Positions 37,711 to 47,382 are shown, counted from the first letter of the stretch. The stretch is 64,000 bases of DNA from Clostridium sp. SM-530-WT-3G (GCF_012843905.1 NZ_JABAGC010000006.1:1-64000), one strand, 5' to 3'. Notes: generated by a model from the sequence alone, not told the origin. A program made the numbers and translations.

Positions 37711-38025
37711 TCACATCCTTTCCTATATATCGAATAAATATTTTAAAAAATGTGGTAATATTCGTAAAATATATAAAAATTTTATTATATTTGTTTATAT
37801 AATGTCAACGATTTTGAATTAAACCTAATAATATTATATATATTATGGATGAAAAAATTTTTTCAAAAGAAATTCATGCTTGATACTTAATTTTTTTAAT
37901 TAATAAATATTTATAAAAGCAAATTCGATTGGTAAAGATGTTAAAATAATTTGTATGTGGATTTATTGTTAATAAAGTAATAAAATATTTATTAGATAAA
38001 CTTAAAAAATTGGAGTGAGGACACT

Positions 38026-38799
38026 TTGGATATTAAAAATAATCCTATAGGATTTTTAGACTCAGGGGTCGGCGGGTTAAGTGTATTAAGAGAAGCTATT
38101 TCCACTATGCCTAACGAAAATTTTATTTATTTCGGAGACTCAAAAAATGCTCCTTATGGAACTAGGGATGTTGAAGATGTAAAGAGATTAACATTTAAAG
38201 CAGTAGAATTTTTAGTAAATAAAAATGTAAAAGCTGTTGTTGTTGCATGTAATACTGCTACAAGTGCAGCAATTCATGATTTAAGAGATAAATATAAAGA
38301 TATTCCTATTATAGGAATAGAACCAGCTCTTAAACCAGCAGTTAAGTTAAATAGAAAAGGTAACATAATAATTATGGCAACTCCTATGACTTTAAGAGAG
38401 CATAAATTTGTAGAACTTATGGATATATATAAAGATGAGTGCAGCATTATTAAAATGCCTTGTCCAGAGCTTGTTGAATTTGTTGAAGATGAAGTATTAG
38501 AAGGCGAAGATTTAGAAAATTATTTAAAATCAAAATTTGAACCATATATTAATGAAGATATTGCAGCAGTCGTATTAGGATGTACACACTTCCCATTTGT
38601 AAAGCAAGCTTTATCAAAAGTTGTAGGAGCTGATGTCCCATTAATAGATGGAGGTCTTGGAACATCACATGAACTTGAAAGAAAATTAAGAGAGAAGAAT
38701 TGGCTTACTGATTCAAAAGAAAAAGGAAGTATTGAAATTTATAATTCGACTAATGATAATAAAGTAATAGATTTCTGCTATAATCTAATTAACGCTTAA
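38026..38799 (+). CDS. murI: Glutamate racemase
   Basis: The 257-residue racemase makes D-glutamate for peptidoglycan. Conserved parts are [25 protein letters not shown] and the two catalytic cysteines, C75 ([11 protein letters not shown]) and C186 (LGCTHFPF). Length is normal. The start codon is TTG at 38026 after GGAGTGAGGA. It is divergent from the glutamine synthetase gene, so two glutamate-using enzymes share an upstream region of 315 bases. It stands alone. Confidence 0.95.
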   Translation: MDIKNNPIGFLDSGVGGLSVLREAISTMPNENFIYFGDSKNAPYGTRDVEDVKRLTFKAVEFLVNKNVKAVVVACNTATSAAIHDLRDKYKDIPIIGIEPALKPAVKLNRKGNIIIMATPMTLREHKFVELMDIYKDECSIIKMPCPELVEFVEDEVLEGEDLENYLKSKFEPYINEDIAAVVLGCTHFPFVKQALSKVVGADVPLIDGGLGTSHELERKLREKNWLTDSKEKGSIEIYNSTNDNKVIDFCYNLINA

Positions 38800-38906
38800 A
38801 ATTTATAGATAAATAGTATTATTTTAGTATAAAATATAATATAAGTTTTAAGTAAAGTATTTAAATAAAATAATTATTTAGATGACAAATGAAGGGAGAA
38901 ATTAAA

Positions 38907-39431
38907 ATGAAAAATCCAATTATTACAATTACAATGGAAAATGGTGGAGTTATTAAAGCTGAATTATATCCAGAAATAGCTCCAAATACAGTAAATAATT
39001 TTATTGACTTAGTAAATAGAGGATTTTATGATGGATTAATATTCCACAGAGTAATACCTGGTTTTATGATTCAAGGTGGATGTCCAGAAGGAACAGGAAT
39101 GGGAGGCCCAGGATATTCAATTAAGGGTGAATTCACTTCTAATGGATTCAAAAATGATTTAAAACATACAAAAGGTGTATTATCGATGGCTAGAGCTATG
39201 CATCCAGATTCAGCAGGAAGTCAATTCTTTATAATGGTAGCAGATGCTCCACACTTAGATGGACAATATGCTTCATTTGGTAAAGTTATTGAAGGAATGG
39301 AAGTAGCAGATAAAATAGTAGCTCAAAAAACAGATATGTATGATAGACCATATGAAGATCAAGTTATAAAATCTGTTACTGTTGATTTACAAGGTTATGA
39401 AGCTAAAGAACCAGAAATAATAGAAGACTAA
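38907..39431 (+). CDS. Peptidyl-prolyl isomerase, cyclophilin type
   Basis: The 174-residue cyclophilin speeds proline isomerisation during protein folding in the cytoplasm (no signal peptide). Conserved segments are NFIDLVNRGFYDGLIFHRVIPGFMIQGG and GVLSMARAMHPDSAGSQFFIM (each given here in part), with the active-site arginine in FHRVIPGFMIQGG. ATG 38907 is chosen over an in-frame ATG at 38889 because GGGAGA lies between them. It is separated from murI by 107 bases and may be monocistronic. Confidence 0.94.
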   Translation: MKNPIITITMENGGVIKAELYPEIAPNTVNNFIDLVNRGFYDGLIFHRVIPGFMIQGGCPEGTGMGGPGYSIKGEFTSNGFKNDLKHTKGVLSMARAMHPDSAGSQFFIMVADAPHLDGQYASFGKVIEGMEVADKIVAQKTDMYDRPYEDQVIKSVTVDLQGYEAKEPEIIED

Positions 39432-39502
39432 TATATATTTCTCATACATAAATGTTTGTAGAGTATAATTACTTGTAAATAGAAAAGAGGTGTCTAAAGG
39501 TT

Positions 39503-39865
39503 ATGAATTATAAGTGTATATTAGCATATGGATTAACCGAAGAAGAACTTGATAAAATACAAAAAAGAAGACTAAGAGTTAAAGAAATTACTAATGATCA
39601 TGCTTTGATGAGAATTGTTGATATCCTTGGAAGTGGAAGTAATGAAAACACTTTTGATGAGTTACCTAAAGATGAAAAGGCACTAATTTTCAATGGGTAT
39701 AATGATAAAGAGCTCAGAGAAACTATTAAGTTTATAAGAAGATTTGTAGAAGGCGGAGTATTAGCTGTAGTTACTGAACAATCTAAAAAATGGACTTTTA
39801 AAGATTTATTAGAGCACTTAGTAGAAGAAAGAGAATGGCATAAAGCTCAACAAGGGGGCAATTAA
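39503..39865 (+). CDS. DUF3783 family protein
   Basis: The 120-residue soluble protein has the DUF3783 pattern: it starts with KCILAYGLTEEELDKI and has GYNDKELRETIKFIRRF followed by GGVLAVVTEQSKKWTFKDLLEHLVEER. The function of this family is not known. An AAGAGG site precedes ATG 39503. The XRE regulator gene starts two bases after its stop, so the two are co-transcribed and probably translationally coupled. Confidence 0.75.
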   Translation: MNYKCILAYGLTEEELDKIQKRRLRVKEITNDHALMRIVDILGSGSNENTFDELPKDEKALIFNGYNDKELRETIKFIRRFVEGGVLAVVTEQSKKWTFKDLLEHLVEEREWHKAQQGGN

Positions 39866-39867
39866 AA

Positions 39868-40539
39868 ATGAGTCGTGTAGGAGAAAATATAAAAAAAGCT
39901 AGAGAAAAAAGCGGACTTACAGCTAAAGCATTAGCTAAAAAATTAGGTGTAGCCGAAAAATATATTAATGAAGTTGAGATGGGAAGAAAAGTTGCATCAG
40001 AATCATTTATAGATAAAGCTGCTAAAATATTAAAGGTTGATTTAAATGATATAAGCATGGTTGTTACTGATGAAGCATTAATGGAAGAAAAGAAAATATT
40101 TAAAGAACTTCCTAAAAAAAATACTCAAAACACTTCAGAAGTATGGACAGAGGCATTCTCATCAGTACTTAAAAATGTACCAATATACAATTATTCATTA
40201 GCAAACCAAAAAGGAACTAAGGAATTACCTATACATTCAAACAAAATAGAAGGATACCAACAAGATAAGGTTTTTTATATTGAAATCGAAGATGATGAGA
40301 TGAGTGGATTTAGAATGCTAAAAGGTGATTTAGCATTTGCTCATATTGTAAAAGAAGTAAGTAATAACGGTATATTCTTACTTGGATACAATGGTAAAAG
40401 AAAAATAAGACAAGTAAAAGTTTTAGGAAATTCAAAGATACTTTTAATTAGTAATGGTGGAAGCCTAGTTACTGAAACAAAAGAAATGAAAGAAGTTAAT
40501 GTAATAGCAAAACTTGAAAGAGTTGAAATAAAATTATAA
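39868..40539 (+). CDS. XRE-family regulator with S24-like C-terminal domain
   Basis: The 223-residue protein has an N-terminal Cro/CI-type helix-turn-helix (IKKAREKSGLTAKALAKKLG, residues about 8-60). Its C-terminal part resembles an S24 (LexA/CI) peptidase fold from about 125 (VFYIEIEDDEMSGFRMLKGD). The catalytic Ser/Lys pair cannot be confirmed by eye: the D(S)M segment reads DDEMSGF. Autocleavage is therefore uncertain, and the domain may only sense or dimerise. It is coupled to the DUF3783 gene. AGGGGG precedes ATG 39868. Targets are unknown. Confidence 0.78.
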   Translation: MSRVGENIKKAREKSGLTAKALAKKLGVAEKYINEVEMGRKVASESFIDKAAKILKVDLNDISMVVTDEALMEEKKIFKELPKKNTQNTSEVWTEAFSSVLKNVPIYNYSLANQKGTKELPIHSNKIEGYQQDKVFYIEIEDDEMSGFRMLKGDLAFAHIVKEVSNNGIFLLGYNGKRKIRQVKVLGNSKILLISNGGSLVTETKEMKEVNVIAKLERVEIKL

Positions 40540-40551
40540 ATAATAGTTTTT

Positions 40552-40586
40552 AAAAGATGATTCTTAAATGGATCATCTTTTTTTAT
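40552..40586 (+). terminator. Terminator of the DUF3783-XRE unit
   Basis: AAAAGATGATTC and GATCATCTTTT pair around TTAAATG and are followed by a T-run. Confidence 0.88.
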
Positions 40587-40657
40587 AAATATAAAAAAGT
40601 ATCATAAATATTCAGTTAAGCATAATATATTTTTGTATGTGAAGTTAGATATAGAAG

Positions 40658-43600
40658 GTGAGTATTATAGCTGAAATAAATGATAATTCAAATAATAAAA
40701 TAGATGCATCTATAGGGCTTTTAGCAAATGTACCTCAAATATTAGTATATAGGTTACTTGATAAACTTAACATTGAAAATAATGGGGATAATAAAATAGA
40801 AATCATTATTTTATATAGATATACATCAGAAAGTGCTAAAAAATTGGTTGAAAGTCTAGGTGGTGATTTATACGATTTAGAGTTTAATTTTGCATTAGTT
40901 AATATACCAGCCGATAGGCTTCAGGAATTATCTACCAGTAATGAAATTCAATATATAGAATTACCTAAAAGTCTTTATGAAAATGATTTGGATAGTAATA
41001 GAGAAACGTGTGTGCTACAAGCTAGTTCAATTTATGGTGTAACTGGAAAAGGGGTAATTATTGGGTTTATTGATTCGGGTATTGATTATACTCATCCTTC
41101 TTTTATGGATGAAAATGGAGATACAAGAATTGAATATATATATGATGCTTCTAATAATGCTACCTATAATAAGAATGAAATTAATGATGCTATTAAGTCA
41201 ACTGATCCATATAGCATAGTTCCAGAGAGAGATGATACAGGGCATGGAACACATGTAGCTGGAATTGCATGTTCAGGAGGAAAGGTAGCTAATAGATTTA
41301 GAGGAGCAGCACCTGAAGCTTCAATAATTATGGTAAAAGGTAGGCGTGGAAGTTGGGTATTAAGTACTGAGATAATGAGAGGTATAAAGTTTTTATTAGA
41401 TAAAAGTAAAGAACTAGATATGCCTATAGTTATTAATATAAGTTTAAGCACAAATAATGGAGCTCATAATGGTAAAAGTTTATTAGAACAGTATATTAGT
41501 GCTGTGGCAAATTTAGAAAGGGTTACTATTGTTATTGCAGCTGGTAATGAAGGAGATTCAGGACACCATGTAGGAGGAAAATTAAATAGAGTTCAAAGTG
41601 AAGCATTTAATGTAGCTAGTGATGAGAGAATATTAGTTATGAATGTTTTTACACCTATATTGTCGGAAATTTCAATAAATATTATTGGACCTACAGGTCA
41701 AAGAAGTGGGAGTATTAACTTAACACAAGGTTATTTTAGTGGAAATATAGGAAAAGATAGATATGACGTATATGTATCAGGACCTCAACCATTTGAATTA
41801 GAAAGTGAGACTCAGATTATACTTTCAGCAATTTCTTCAGAGTATTTGGTAGAGGGAACATGGAATATAGAAATAAGTGTAACTAATAATTATCAAGGTG
41901 AATATTCTATATGGCTTCCAATATCAGAAGGCCTCAATCCAAAAACAAGATTTTTAAACCCAAGTCAGCTTAATACATTAGGTATACCAGCTACAGTTTC
42001 CAATATAATTGCAGTTGGAAGTTATAATGCGAGAACCGATACTTTGTCTACTTTTAGTGGAAGAGGAAGTAACAGTCCTTGCTTAGAACAAATAAGGCCA
42101 GATATTGCTGCTCCTGGAGAAGAAATTCTTGGGCCATTACCAGGTGGAGGATATGATACTAAAACTGGTACATCAATGGCAACTCCACAAGTCGCAGGGA
42201 TTTGTGCTTTATTTACTGAATGGGGAATTGTAAAAGGCAATGATCCATATTTATTTGGTCAAAGGTTAAAATATTATTTGGTTAAAGGTGCAAAGAGAAA
42301 TAGATCAGATATTAATTATCCAAATTCATTATGGGGCTATGGAACTATTTGTGCTTCAGAAAGCTTTTCGATTTTGAATAATGATATAAGTGGAGTTAAA
42401 AGCAGAGAAGAATTTGAAAATAACGTACAAGACACAGGATTAATTAATAATAATATGAATTTAGAAAATAGTATGGTTAATGGTGTTTCACTTAAAAGCA
42501 CAACTTCAGTACCTAGTGATTTACTTAAGCTAACTCAAGCTGAAGATGTTAATAAAGATGAAATACTTGGGTTACTGATAGAGACATTTACGTTTGAAGA
42601 TTTACAAGAAATAAAGAAACTGCCTAATACGTCTGCAGTATCAATAAATGAAACATATTCAGTTGTACGGATACCTCTTGGACAGATACCTAATTTGGTT
42701 AAATATATTAAAAAAATTGAAAGAGTTATTAATCCAGAATTATATACATTAACAGCTCTATCTCCAGTTGAAGCAAGTGGAGTTGCATTATTTAATAAGA
42801 ATCCTTATATATCATTAGATGGAACTAACGTATTAGTTGGAATAGTAGATACAGGGATAGATTATTTAAATAGAGAATTCATGAGAGAAGATGATACGAC
42901 AAGAATCTTAAGAATATGGGATCAGACTATTAATGGAAATGATGAAGTTGAAGGAATAAGATTTGGAACTGAGTATACTGAAGATGATATAAATCAAGCT
43001 ATCACCTTATTCAATGAAGGTGGAGATCCATATACTATAGTGCCTTCAAGAGATGAAGTGAATCATGGAACTATGAGCGCTGGTATTATTGGTGGGCGTG
43101 GTATGGATCCGGATTTAATTGGAGCGGCTCCAAATTGTGATTTTGTGGTTGTAAAAGTAAGTCCTGTAGGAGATTTTGTATTAAATTATGCTGGAGTGGC
43201 ATTAGATAAAGTTGCATATGGAAATGTTGAATTAATTTTAGCAGTAAGATATTTATCAAGAGTGGCAGCAAGATTAAAAAGACCTATGGTTATTTATTTC
43301 CCATTTGGAACTAATATTGGTGCACATGATGGTACTAGTATTATTGAAAATTTGCTGGAGATTCAAGGTAGACGAGTAGGAATTGTAGCAACTGTAGGAA
43401 CAGGAAATCAAGGAGACACACAGACACATATACAAGGAAAATTTGAAACTGACGAGAAGATGAAAACTATTCAAGTAAAAGTAGGAAAAAATCAACATGA
43501 TTTAAATCTACAAATATATTGTCAAAAACCAGATAAAGTGAACATTGGAATTGTTTCGCCTTCAGGTGAAGTTTTAAATGAAGTTTATGTAAGAATAAAA

Positions 43601-44392
43601 GAATTGAATAATTATAAATTTATATATGAAGGAACAACAGTCGACATTATATATTTATTTCCAGATGAAGCTAATTCAGATGAAACTATAATAATAAGAT
43701 TTAAAAATATAAGAGAAGGTACATGGCAGATAAGACTTTATGGAGAAAAGATAGTAGATGGACGATATTGGGCTTGGATGCCACAAAGAGAACTATTAGA
43801 TGAAGATACAAGGTTTTTTGATCCTATACAAAGAACTACATTAACAATTCCAGCAACTGCAAGAGGAGTTGTAGCAACAGCATTTTATAATCAGGATTTA
43901 AATTCAACAGTTACACAGTCTGGAAGAGGATATACTAGAGATGGTCGAATAAAACCAGATATTGTAGCTGGAGGAGTAAATGCTTTGGTTCCACAATCAG
44001 GAGGAGGAACAACAACAGCAAGTGGATCATCTGTGGCAACATCTGTACTTGCAGGATGTTGCGCTATTATTCTTCAATGGGCAATAGTAGAAGGAAATGA
44101 TCCAGATATTAGTGCTAGAAAAGTTATTAGCTATATTATAAGAGGAGCTAAAATGCGTCAGGGAGATATCTATCCTAATATTGATTGGGGATACGGAATA
44201 CTGGATATAAGAAATATTTTTGATTCCTTAAGAAGTGAAAAAGTTCTGAATGAAATAAGAGATAATATTAACCTAGAGAAAAATCATGTTTATACAGAAT
44301 TCAATAAATTGATACAAGATGTGCAAGAAGATGAGTATTTAGAATTAAATAAAGGAAATTTATTTTTTAGAATTCCTAAAATTAATTATTAG
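40658..44392 (+). CDS. Csp-type germination protease with two complete subtilase halves
   Basis: The 1244-residue protein has two S8 (subtilisin-like) halves, each with a prodomain (about 1-115 and 600-705). Half 1 shows D139 (IDSGIDY), H196 (GHGTHVAG), the oxyanion Asn in AAGNEGD, and S506 (GTSMATP). Half 2 shows D731 (VDTGIDY), H803 (NHGTMSAG), N in GNQGD, and S1125 (SGSSVAT). Both triads are intact. In Clostridioides difficile CspBA the second half is catalytically dead, and in C. perfringens CspA, CspB and CspC are separate. Csp proteases activate pro-SleC during spore germination; two SleC-like genes follow. The start is uncertain: GTG 40658 overlaps the AGAAGG site, and rare codons ATT (40664) or ATA (40667) are better spaced. 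Confidence 0.9.
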   Translation: MSIIAEINDNSNNKIDASIGLLANVPQILVYRLLDKLNIENNGDNKIEIIILYRYTSESAKKLVESLGGDLYDLEFNFALVNIPADRLQELSTSNEIQYIELPKSLYENDLDSNRETCVLQASSIYGVTGKGVIIGFIDSGIDYTHPSFMDENGDTRIEYIYDASNNATYNKNEINDAIKSTDPYSIVPERDDTGHGTHVAGIACSGGKVANRFRGAAPEASIIMVKGRRGSWVLSTEIMRGIKFLLDKSKELDMPIVINISLSTNNGAHNGKSLLEQYISAVANLERVTIVIAAGNEGDSGHHVGGKLNRVQSEAFNVASDERILVMNVFTPILSEISINIIGPTGQRSGSINLTQGYFSGNIGKDRYDVYVSGPQPFELESETQIILSAISSEYLVEGTWNIEISVTNNYQGEYSIWLPISEGLNPKTRFLNPSQLNTLGIPATVSNIIAVGSYNARTDTLSTFSGRGSNSPCLEQIRPDIAAPGEEILGPLPGGGYDTKTGTSMATPQVAGICALFTEWGIVKGNDPYLFGQRLKYYLVKGAKRNRSDINYPNSLWGYGTICASESFSILNNDISGVKSREEFENNVQDTGLINNNMNLENSMVNGVSLKSTTSVPSDLLKLTQAEDVNKDEILGLLIETFTFEDLQEIKKLPNTSAVSINETYSVVRIPLGQIPNLVKYIKKIERVINPELYTLTALSPVEASGVALFNKNPYISLDGTNVLVGIVDTGIDYLNREFMREDDTTRILRIWDQTINGNDEVEGIRFGTEYTEDDINQAITLFNEGGDPYTIVPSRDEVNHGTMSAGIIGGRGMDPDLIGAAPNCDFVVVKVSPVGDFVLNYAGVALDKVAYGNVELILAVRYLSRVAARLKRPMVIYFPFGTNIGAHDGTSIIENLLEIQGRRVGIVATVGTGNQGDTQTHIQGKFETDEKMKTIQVKVGKNQHDLNLQIYCQKPDKVNIGIVSPSGEVLNEVYVRIKELNNYKFIYEGTTVDIIYLFPDEANSDETIIIRFKNIREGTWQIRLYGEKIVDGRYWAWMPQRELLDEDTRFFDPIQRTTLTIPATARGVVATAFYNQDLNSTVTQSGRGYTRDGRIKPDIVAGGVNALVPQSGGGTTTASGSSVATSVLAGCCAIILQWAIVEGNDPDISARKVISYIIRGAKMRQGDIYPNIDWGYGILDIRNIFDSLRSEKVLNEIRDNINLEKNHVYTEFNKLIQDVQEDEYLELNKGNLFFRIPKINY

Positions 44393-44450
44393 GAACTATT
44401 AAAAAAATAAAATCATATATTAGTTGAGGATAACTTTTAAGGAGACTAAT

Positions 44451-45809
44451 ATGGCAAGTAAAGGAAGATTAAAAATTCAGTGCTTTAACGGAGACGATTA
44501 TATTCCTGTAGATAAATGTAGAGTAATTGTTAGAAAATCAGTAGACTCTCCTGATAATACAAATGAAACTACAAAAAATTACGAATTAATAACTAATAAT
44601 ATAGGATTAACTGGGGTTATAGAATTAGATGCACCTCCTATAGAATATTCTTTAAATATAAATAGCAATGAAGTTCCATATAGTTTATATGATATAAGTG
44701 TTGAAAGAAATGGATTTGACCCTCTTTTAATACGTGGATGTCAGATATTCCCTGAACAAGTAGCATATCAAAGATGCAATTTAAGGAGCAATAGAAGTGG
44801 CTTTAATAGGAATGATATATACAATTCAAGAGAAGACGTTATTGACATACCGGCAAATACTTTAAATGGTAATTTTCCACCTAAGATACCTGAAGCAGAA
44901 GAAAAACCATTACCTAAACCAACTTCAGGAGTTGTACTTGCTCAGCCTGTTGTTCCTGAATATATAGTAGTACATCAAGGAAGCCCTAATGATTCTTCAG
45001 CACCAAATTATAAAGTTCCATATAAAGAATATATAAAAAATGTTGCTTCAAGTGAAATATATTCAACTTGGCCTGAAACTACAATAAGAGCAAATGTATT
45101 TTGTATAGTTTCATTTACATTAAACAGAATTTATACAGAATGGTATAGGGGAAAAGGAAAGAATTTTGATATTACAAGTTCAACTGCTTATGACCATGCA
45201 TTTAATTATGGAAGAAATATTTATGAAAGTATAAGCAAAATAGTTGATGAGATATTTTCTACTTATGTAAGAAGAATTGGAAAGAAACAGCCTTTATTAA
45301 CACAATATTGCGATGGTAAGAATGTAACTTGTCCTCAATGGCTAAGTCAGTGGGGAAGTAAATATTTGGGCGATCAAGGAAGAGTTCCATATGAAATACT
45401 TCGATATTATTATGGAAATGATATTGAACTTACTACTGCACAGAAGGTTCAAGGTAGTCCAAGATCTTATCCAGGGTATAATTTATCGTATGGAGCTAGA
45501 GGACAGGCTGTTAAAACAATTCAGGAACAGCTAAATAGAATAGCTAAAAATTATCCTTTGATACCTAAGATAGCGCAAGATGGTATATGGGGACCTAAGA
45601 CAGCGAATTCAGTAAAAGTATTTCAGGGAATATTTAATCTTCCTAAAACTGGAGTTGTTGATTATGCAACGTGGTATAAAATATCAGACGTATATGTTGG
45701 TGTAACTAAAATAGCAGAACTAAGATATGATGAAGAAAAATCATTATTTATACCTCCTGTTATACCTGGTTTAGATAATAACGGAGAAGTACCAAAATTT
45801 TATTACTAA
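44451..45809 (+). CDS. SleC-like spore cortex-lytic enzyme, paralogue 1
   Basis: The 452-residue protein matches pro-SleC. An N-terminal prosequence comes first (GRLKIQCFNGDDYIPVDKCR). A probable activation zone lies around SGVVLAQPVVPEYIVVHQG (about 155-175). The SpoIID-type lytic transglycosylase domain carries the likely catalytic Glu in NVASSEIYSTWPE. A C-terminal peptidoglycan-binding repeat includes QDGIWGPKTANSVKVFQ. SleC degrades spore cortex during germination after cleavage by Csp. ATG 44451 has AAGGAG upstream. It lies 58 bases after the double protease gene and is about 80% identical by eye to the next gene. Confidence 0.87.
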   Translation: MASKGRLKIQCFNGDDYIPVDKCRVIVRKSVDSPDNTNETTKNYELITNNIGLTGVIELDAPPIEYSLNINSNEVPYSLYDISVERNGFDPLLIRGCQIFPEQVAYQRCNLRSNRSGFNRNDIYNSREDVIDIPANTLNGNFPPKIPEAEEKPLPKPTSGVVLAQPVVPEYIVVHQGSPNDSSAPNYKVPYKEYIKNVASSEIYSTWPETTIRANVFCIVSFTLNRIYTEWYRGKGKNFDITSSTAYDHAFNYGRNIYESISKIVDEIFSTYVRRIGKKQPLLTQYCDGKNVTCPQWLSQWGSKYLGDQGRVPYEILRYYYGNDIELTTAQKVQGSPRSYPGYNLSYGARGQAVKTIQEQLNRIAKNYPLIPKIAQDGIWGPKTANSVKVFQGIFNLPKTGVVDYATWYKISDVYVGVTKIAELRYDEEKSLFIPPVIPGLDNNGEVPKFYY

Positions 45810-45810
45810 A

Positions 45811-45843
45811 CAAAAATAAGAGGGTATTTCCCTCTTATTTTTG
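45811..45843 (+). terminator. Terminator after SleC-like paralogue 1
   Basis: AAAATAAGAGGG and CCCTCTTATTTT pair around TATTT, followed by T. The same stem follows paralogue 2. Confidence 0.9.
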
Positions 45844-45933
45844 TTCGATTAGTTTTACAATTAATTAATTATTAGGAAACATTAAAAAAATGAAGGCATA
45901 TAATATTTGAGGATAACTGTTAAGGAGATTAGT

Positions 45934-47268
45934 ATGGCAAGTAAGGGAAGACTGAAAATTCAGTGTTTTAATGGTGATGATTATATTCCTGTAGATAAAT
46001 GTAAAGTGAGTGTTAGAAAATCAGTAGATTCAGTTGATAGTACAAATCAAACCACACAAAATTTTGAATTAACAACTAATAATATAGGATTAACAGATAT
46101 TATAGAATTAGATGCACCACCTGTGGAATATTCTTTAAATGAAAATAGCAATCAAGTTCCTTATAGTTTGTATGATATAAGAGTTGAAAGAAGTGGATTT
46201 GAAACACTCAATATTCTTGGATGCCAGATATTTTCAGAACAAGTAGCTTATCAGAGATGTAATTTAATTAACAATGGACAAACATCAACTACTGATGTTG
46301 TTGATATACAAGCTAATACGTTGAATGGAAATTTTCCTCCTAAAATACCAGAGGAAGTAGATAAACCATTACCTAAACCAACTTCAGGAGTTGTACTTGC
46401 ACAGCCTGTTGTTCCTGAATATATAGTAGTACATCAGGGGAGTCCTAATGATGCTTCAGCACCAAATTATAAGGTTCCATATAAAGAATATATAAAAAAT
46501 GTTGCTTCATGTGAAATATATTCAACTTGGCCTGAAAGTACTATAAGAGCCAATGTATTTTGTATAGTTTCATTTACGTTAAATAGAATTTACACAGAAT
46601 GGTATAGAGGAAAGGGAAAAAATTTTGATATTACAAGTTCAACTGCATATGACCATGCATTTGATTATGGAAGAAATATATATGAGAGTATAAGTCAAAT
46701 TGTTGATGAATTATTTTCTACTTATATAAGAAGAATTGGAAAGAAACAACCGTTATTAACACAATATTGTGATGGAAAGAAAGTAAATTGTCCAGAATGG
46801 TTAAGTCAGTGGGGAAGTAAGGATTTGGGGAGCCAAGGTAGGTTGCCATATGAAATACTTCAGTATTATTATGGAAATGATATTGAACTTACTACAGCTC
46901 AGAAGGTTCAAGGTAGCCCACAATCTTATCCAGGATATAATTTAACAGTAGGTTCACAGGGACGGCCTGTTAAAATGATTCAGGAACAGATCAATAAAAT
47001 ATCTGTAAATTATCCGTTAATACCTAAAGTATCACAAGATGGTAACTTTACTCAAAAAATGGCTGATTCAATAAAAGTATTTCAGAGTGTATTTAATTTA
47101 CCACAAACAGGAAGTATTGATTATGCAACATGGTATAAAATATCAGATGTATATGTTGGTGTGAGCAAAATAGCTGAATTAAGATGTAGTGTAGAAAAAT
47201 CAGTATTTATACCACCTGTTATACCTAATTTTGGAGATGAAAGAGAAGTACCAAAATTCTATTATTAA
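45934..47268 (+). CDS. SleC-like spore cortex-lytic enzyme, paralogue 2
   Basis: The 444-residue protein is a near duplicate of paralogue 1, with the same prosequence, activation zone (SGVVLAQPVVPEYIVVHQG), SpoIID-type domain and peptidoglycan-binding repeat. Two differences stand out: the catalytic region reads NVASCEIYSTWPE (Ser to Cys before the Glu), and the wall-binding motif DGIWGPKT is changed to DGNFTQKM, suggesting altered cortex binding. ATG 45934 has AAGGAG upstream. The duplication includes about 80 bases of upstream sequence and the terminator. It likely works with, or backs up, paralogue 1. Confidence 0.86.
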   Translation: MASKGRLKIQCFNGDDYIPVDKCKVSVRKSVDSVDSTNQTTQNFELTTNNIGLTDIIELDAPPVEYSLNENSNQVPYSLYDIRVERSGFETLNILGCQIFSEQVAYQRCNLINNGQTSTTDVVDIQANTLNGNFPPKIPEEVDKPLPKPTSGVVLAQPVVPEYIVVHQGSPNDASAPNYKVPYKEYIKNVASCEIYSTWPESTIRANVFCIVSFTLNRIYTEWYRGKGKNFDITSSTAYDHAFDYGRNIYESISQIVDELFSTYIRRIGKKQPLLTQYCDGKKVNCPEWLSQWGSKDLGSQGRLPYEILQYYYGNDIELTTAQKVQGSPQSYPGYNLTVGSQGRPVKMIQEQINKISVNYPLIPKVSQDGNFTQKMADSIKVFQSVFNLPQTGSIDYATWYKISDVYVGVSKIAELRCSVEKSVFIPPVIPNFGDEREVPKFYY

Positions 47269-47269
47269 A

Positions 47270-47301
47270 TAAAAAATAAGAGGGAAACCCCTCTTATTTT
47301 T
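47270..47301 (+). terminator. Terminator after SleC-like paralogue 2
   Basis: AAAAATAAGAGGG and CCCTCTTATTTTT pair around AAAC. It is duplicated with the gene. Confidence 0.9.
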
Positions 47302-47382
47302 AGTTATCAGTTAACAATTAATAGTTTAAGGAGAATTTGCACCATAACTGCTAACTGAACACTGTTAACTGTTAACAGGTAA
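47301..47382. repeat. Small MITE/REP-like element with GTTAAC-rich inverted ends
   Basis: CAGTTAACA (47308-47316) and TGTTAACTG (47363-47371) are inverted copies flanking AAGGAGAATTTGCACC. GTTAAC occurs three times. The right end supplies the last codons and stop of the radical SAM gene (47365). The layout suggests a short interspersed element; only a genome search can show it is repeated. Confidence 0.5.

Noticed and set aside
43086-43498. Minus-strand frames opposite the double protease gene
   Set aside because: Repetitive leucine or tyrosine-rich products are expected opposite this AT-rich gene; no start signals are seen.
47301-47382. CRISPR array
   Set aside because: There are no regularly spaced identical repeats; the GTTAAC copies form an inverted, not direct, arrangement.
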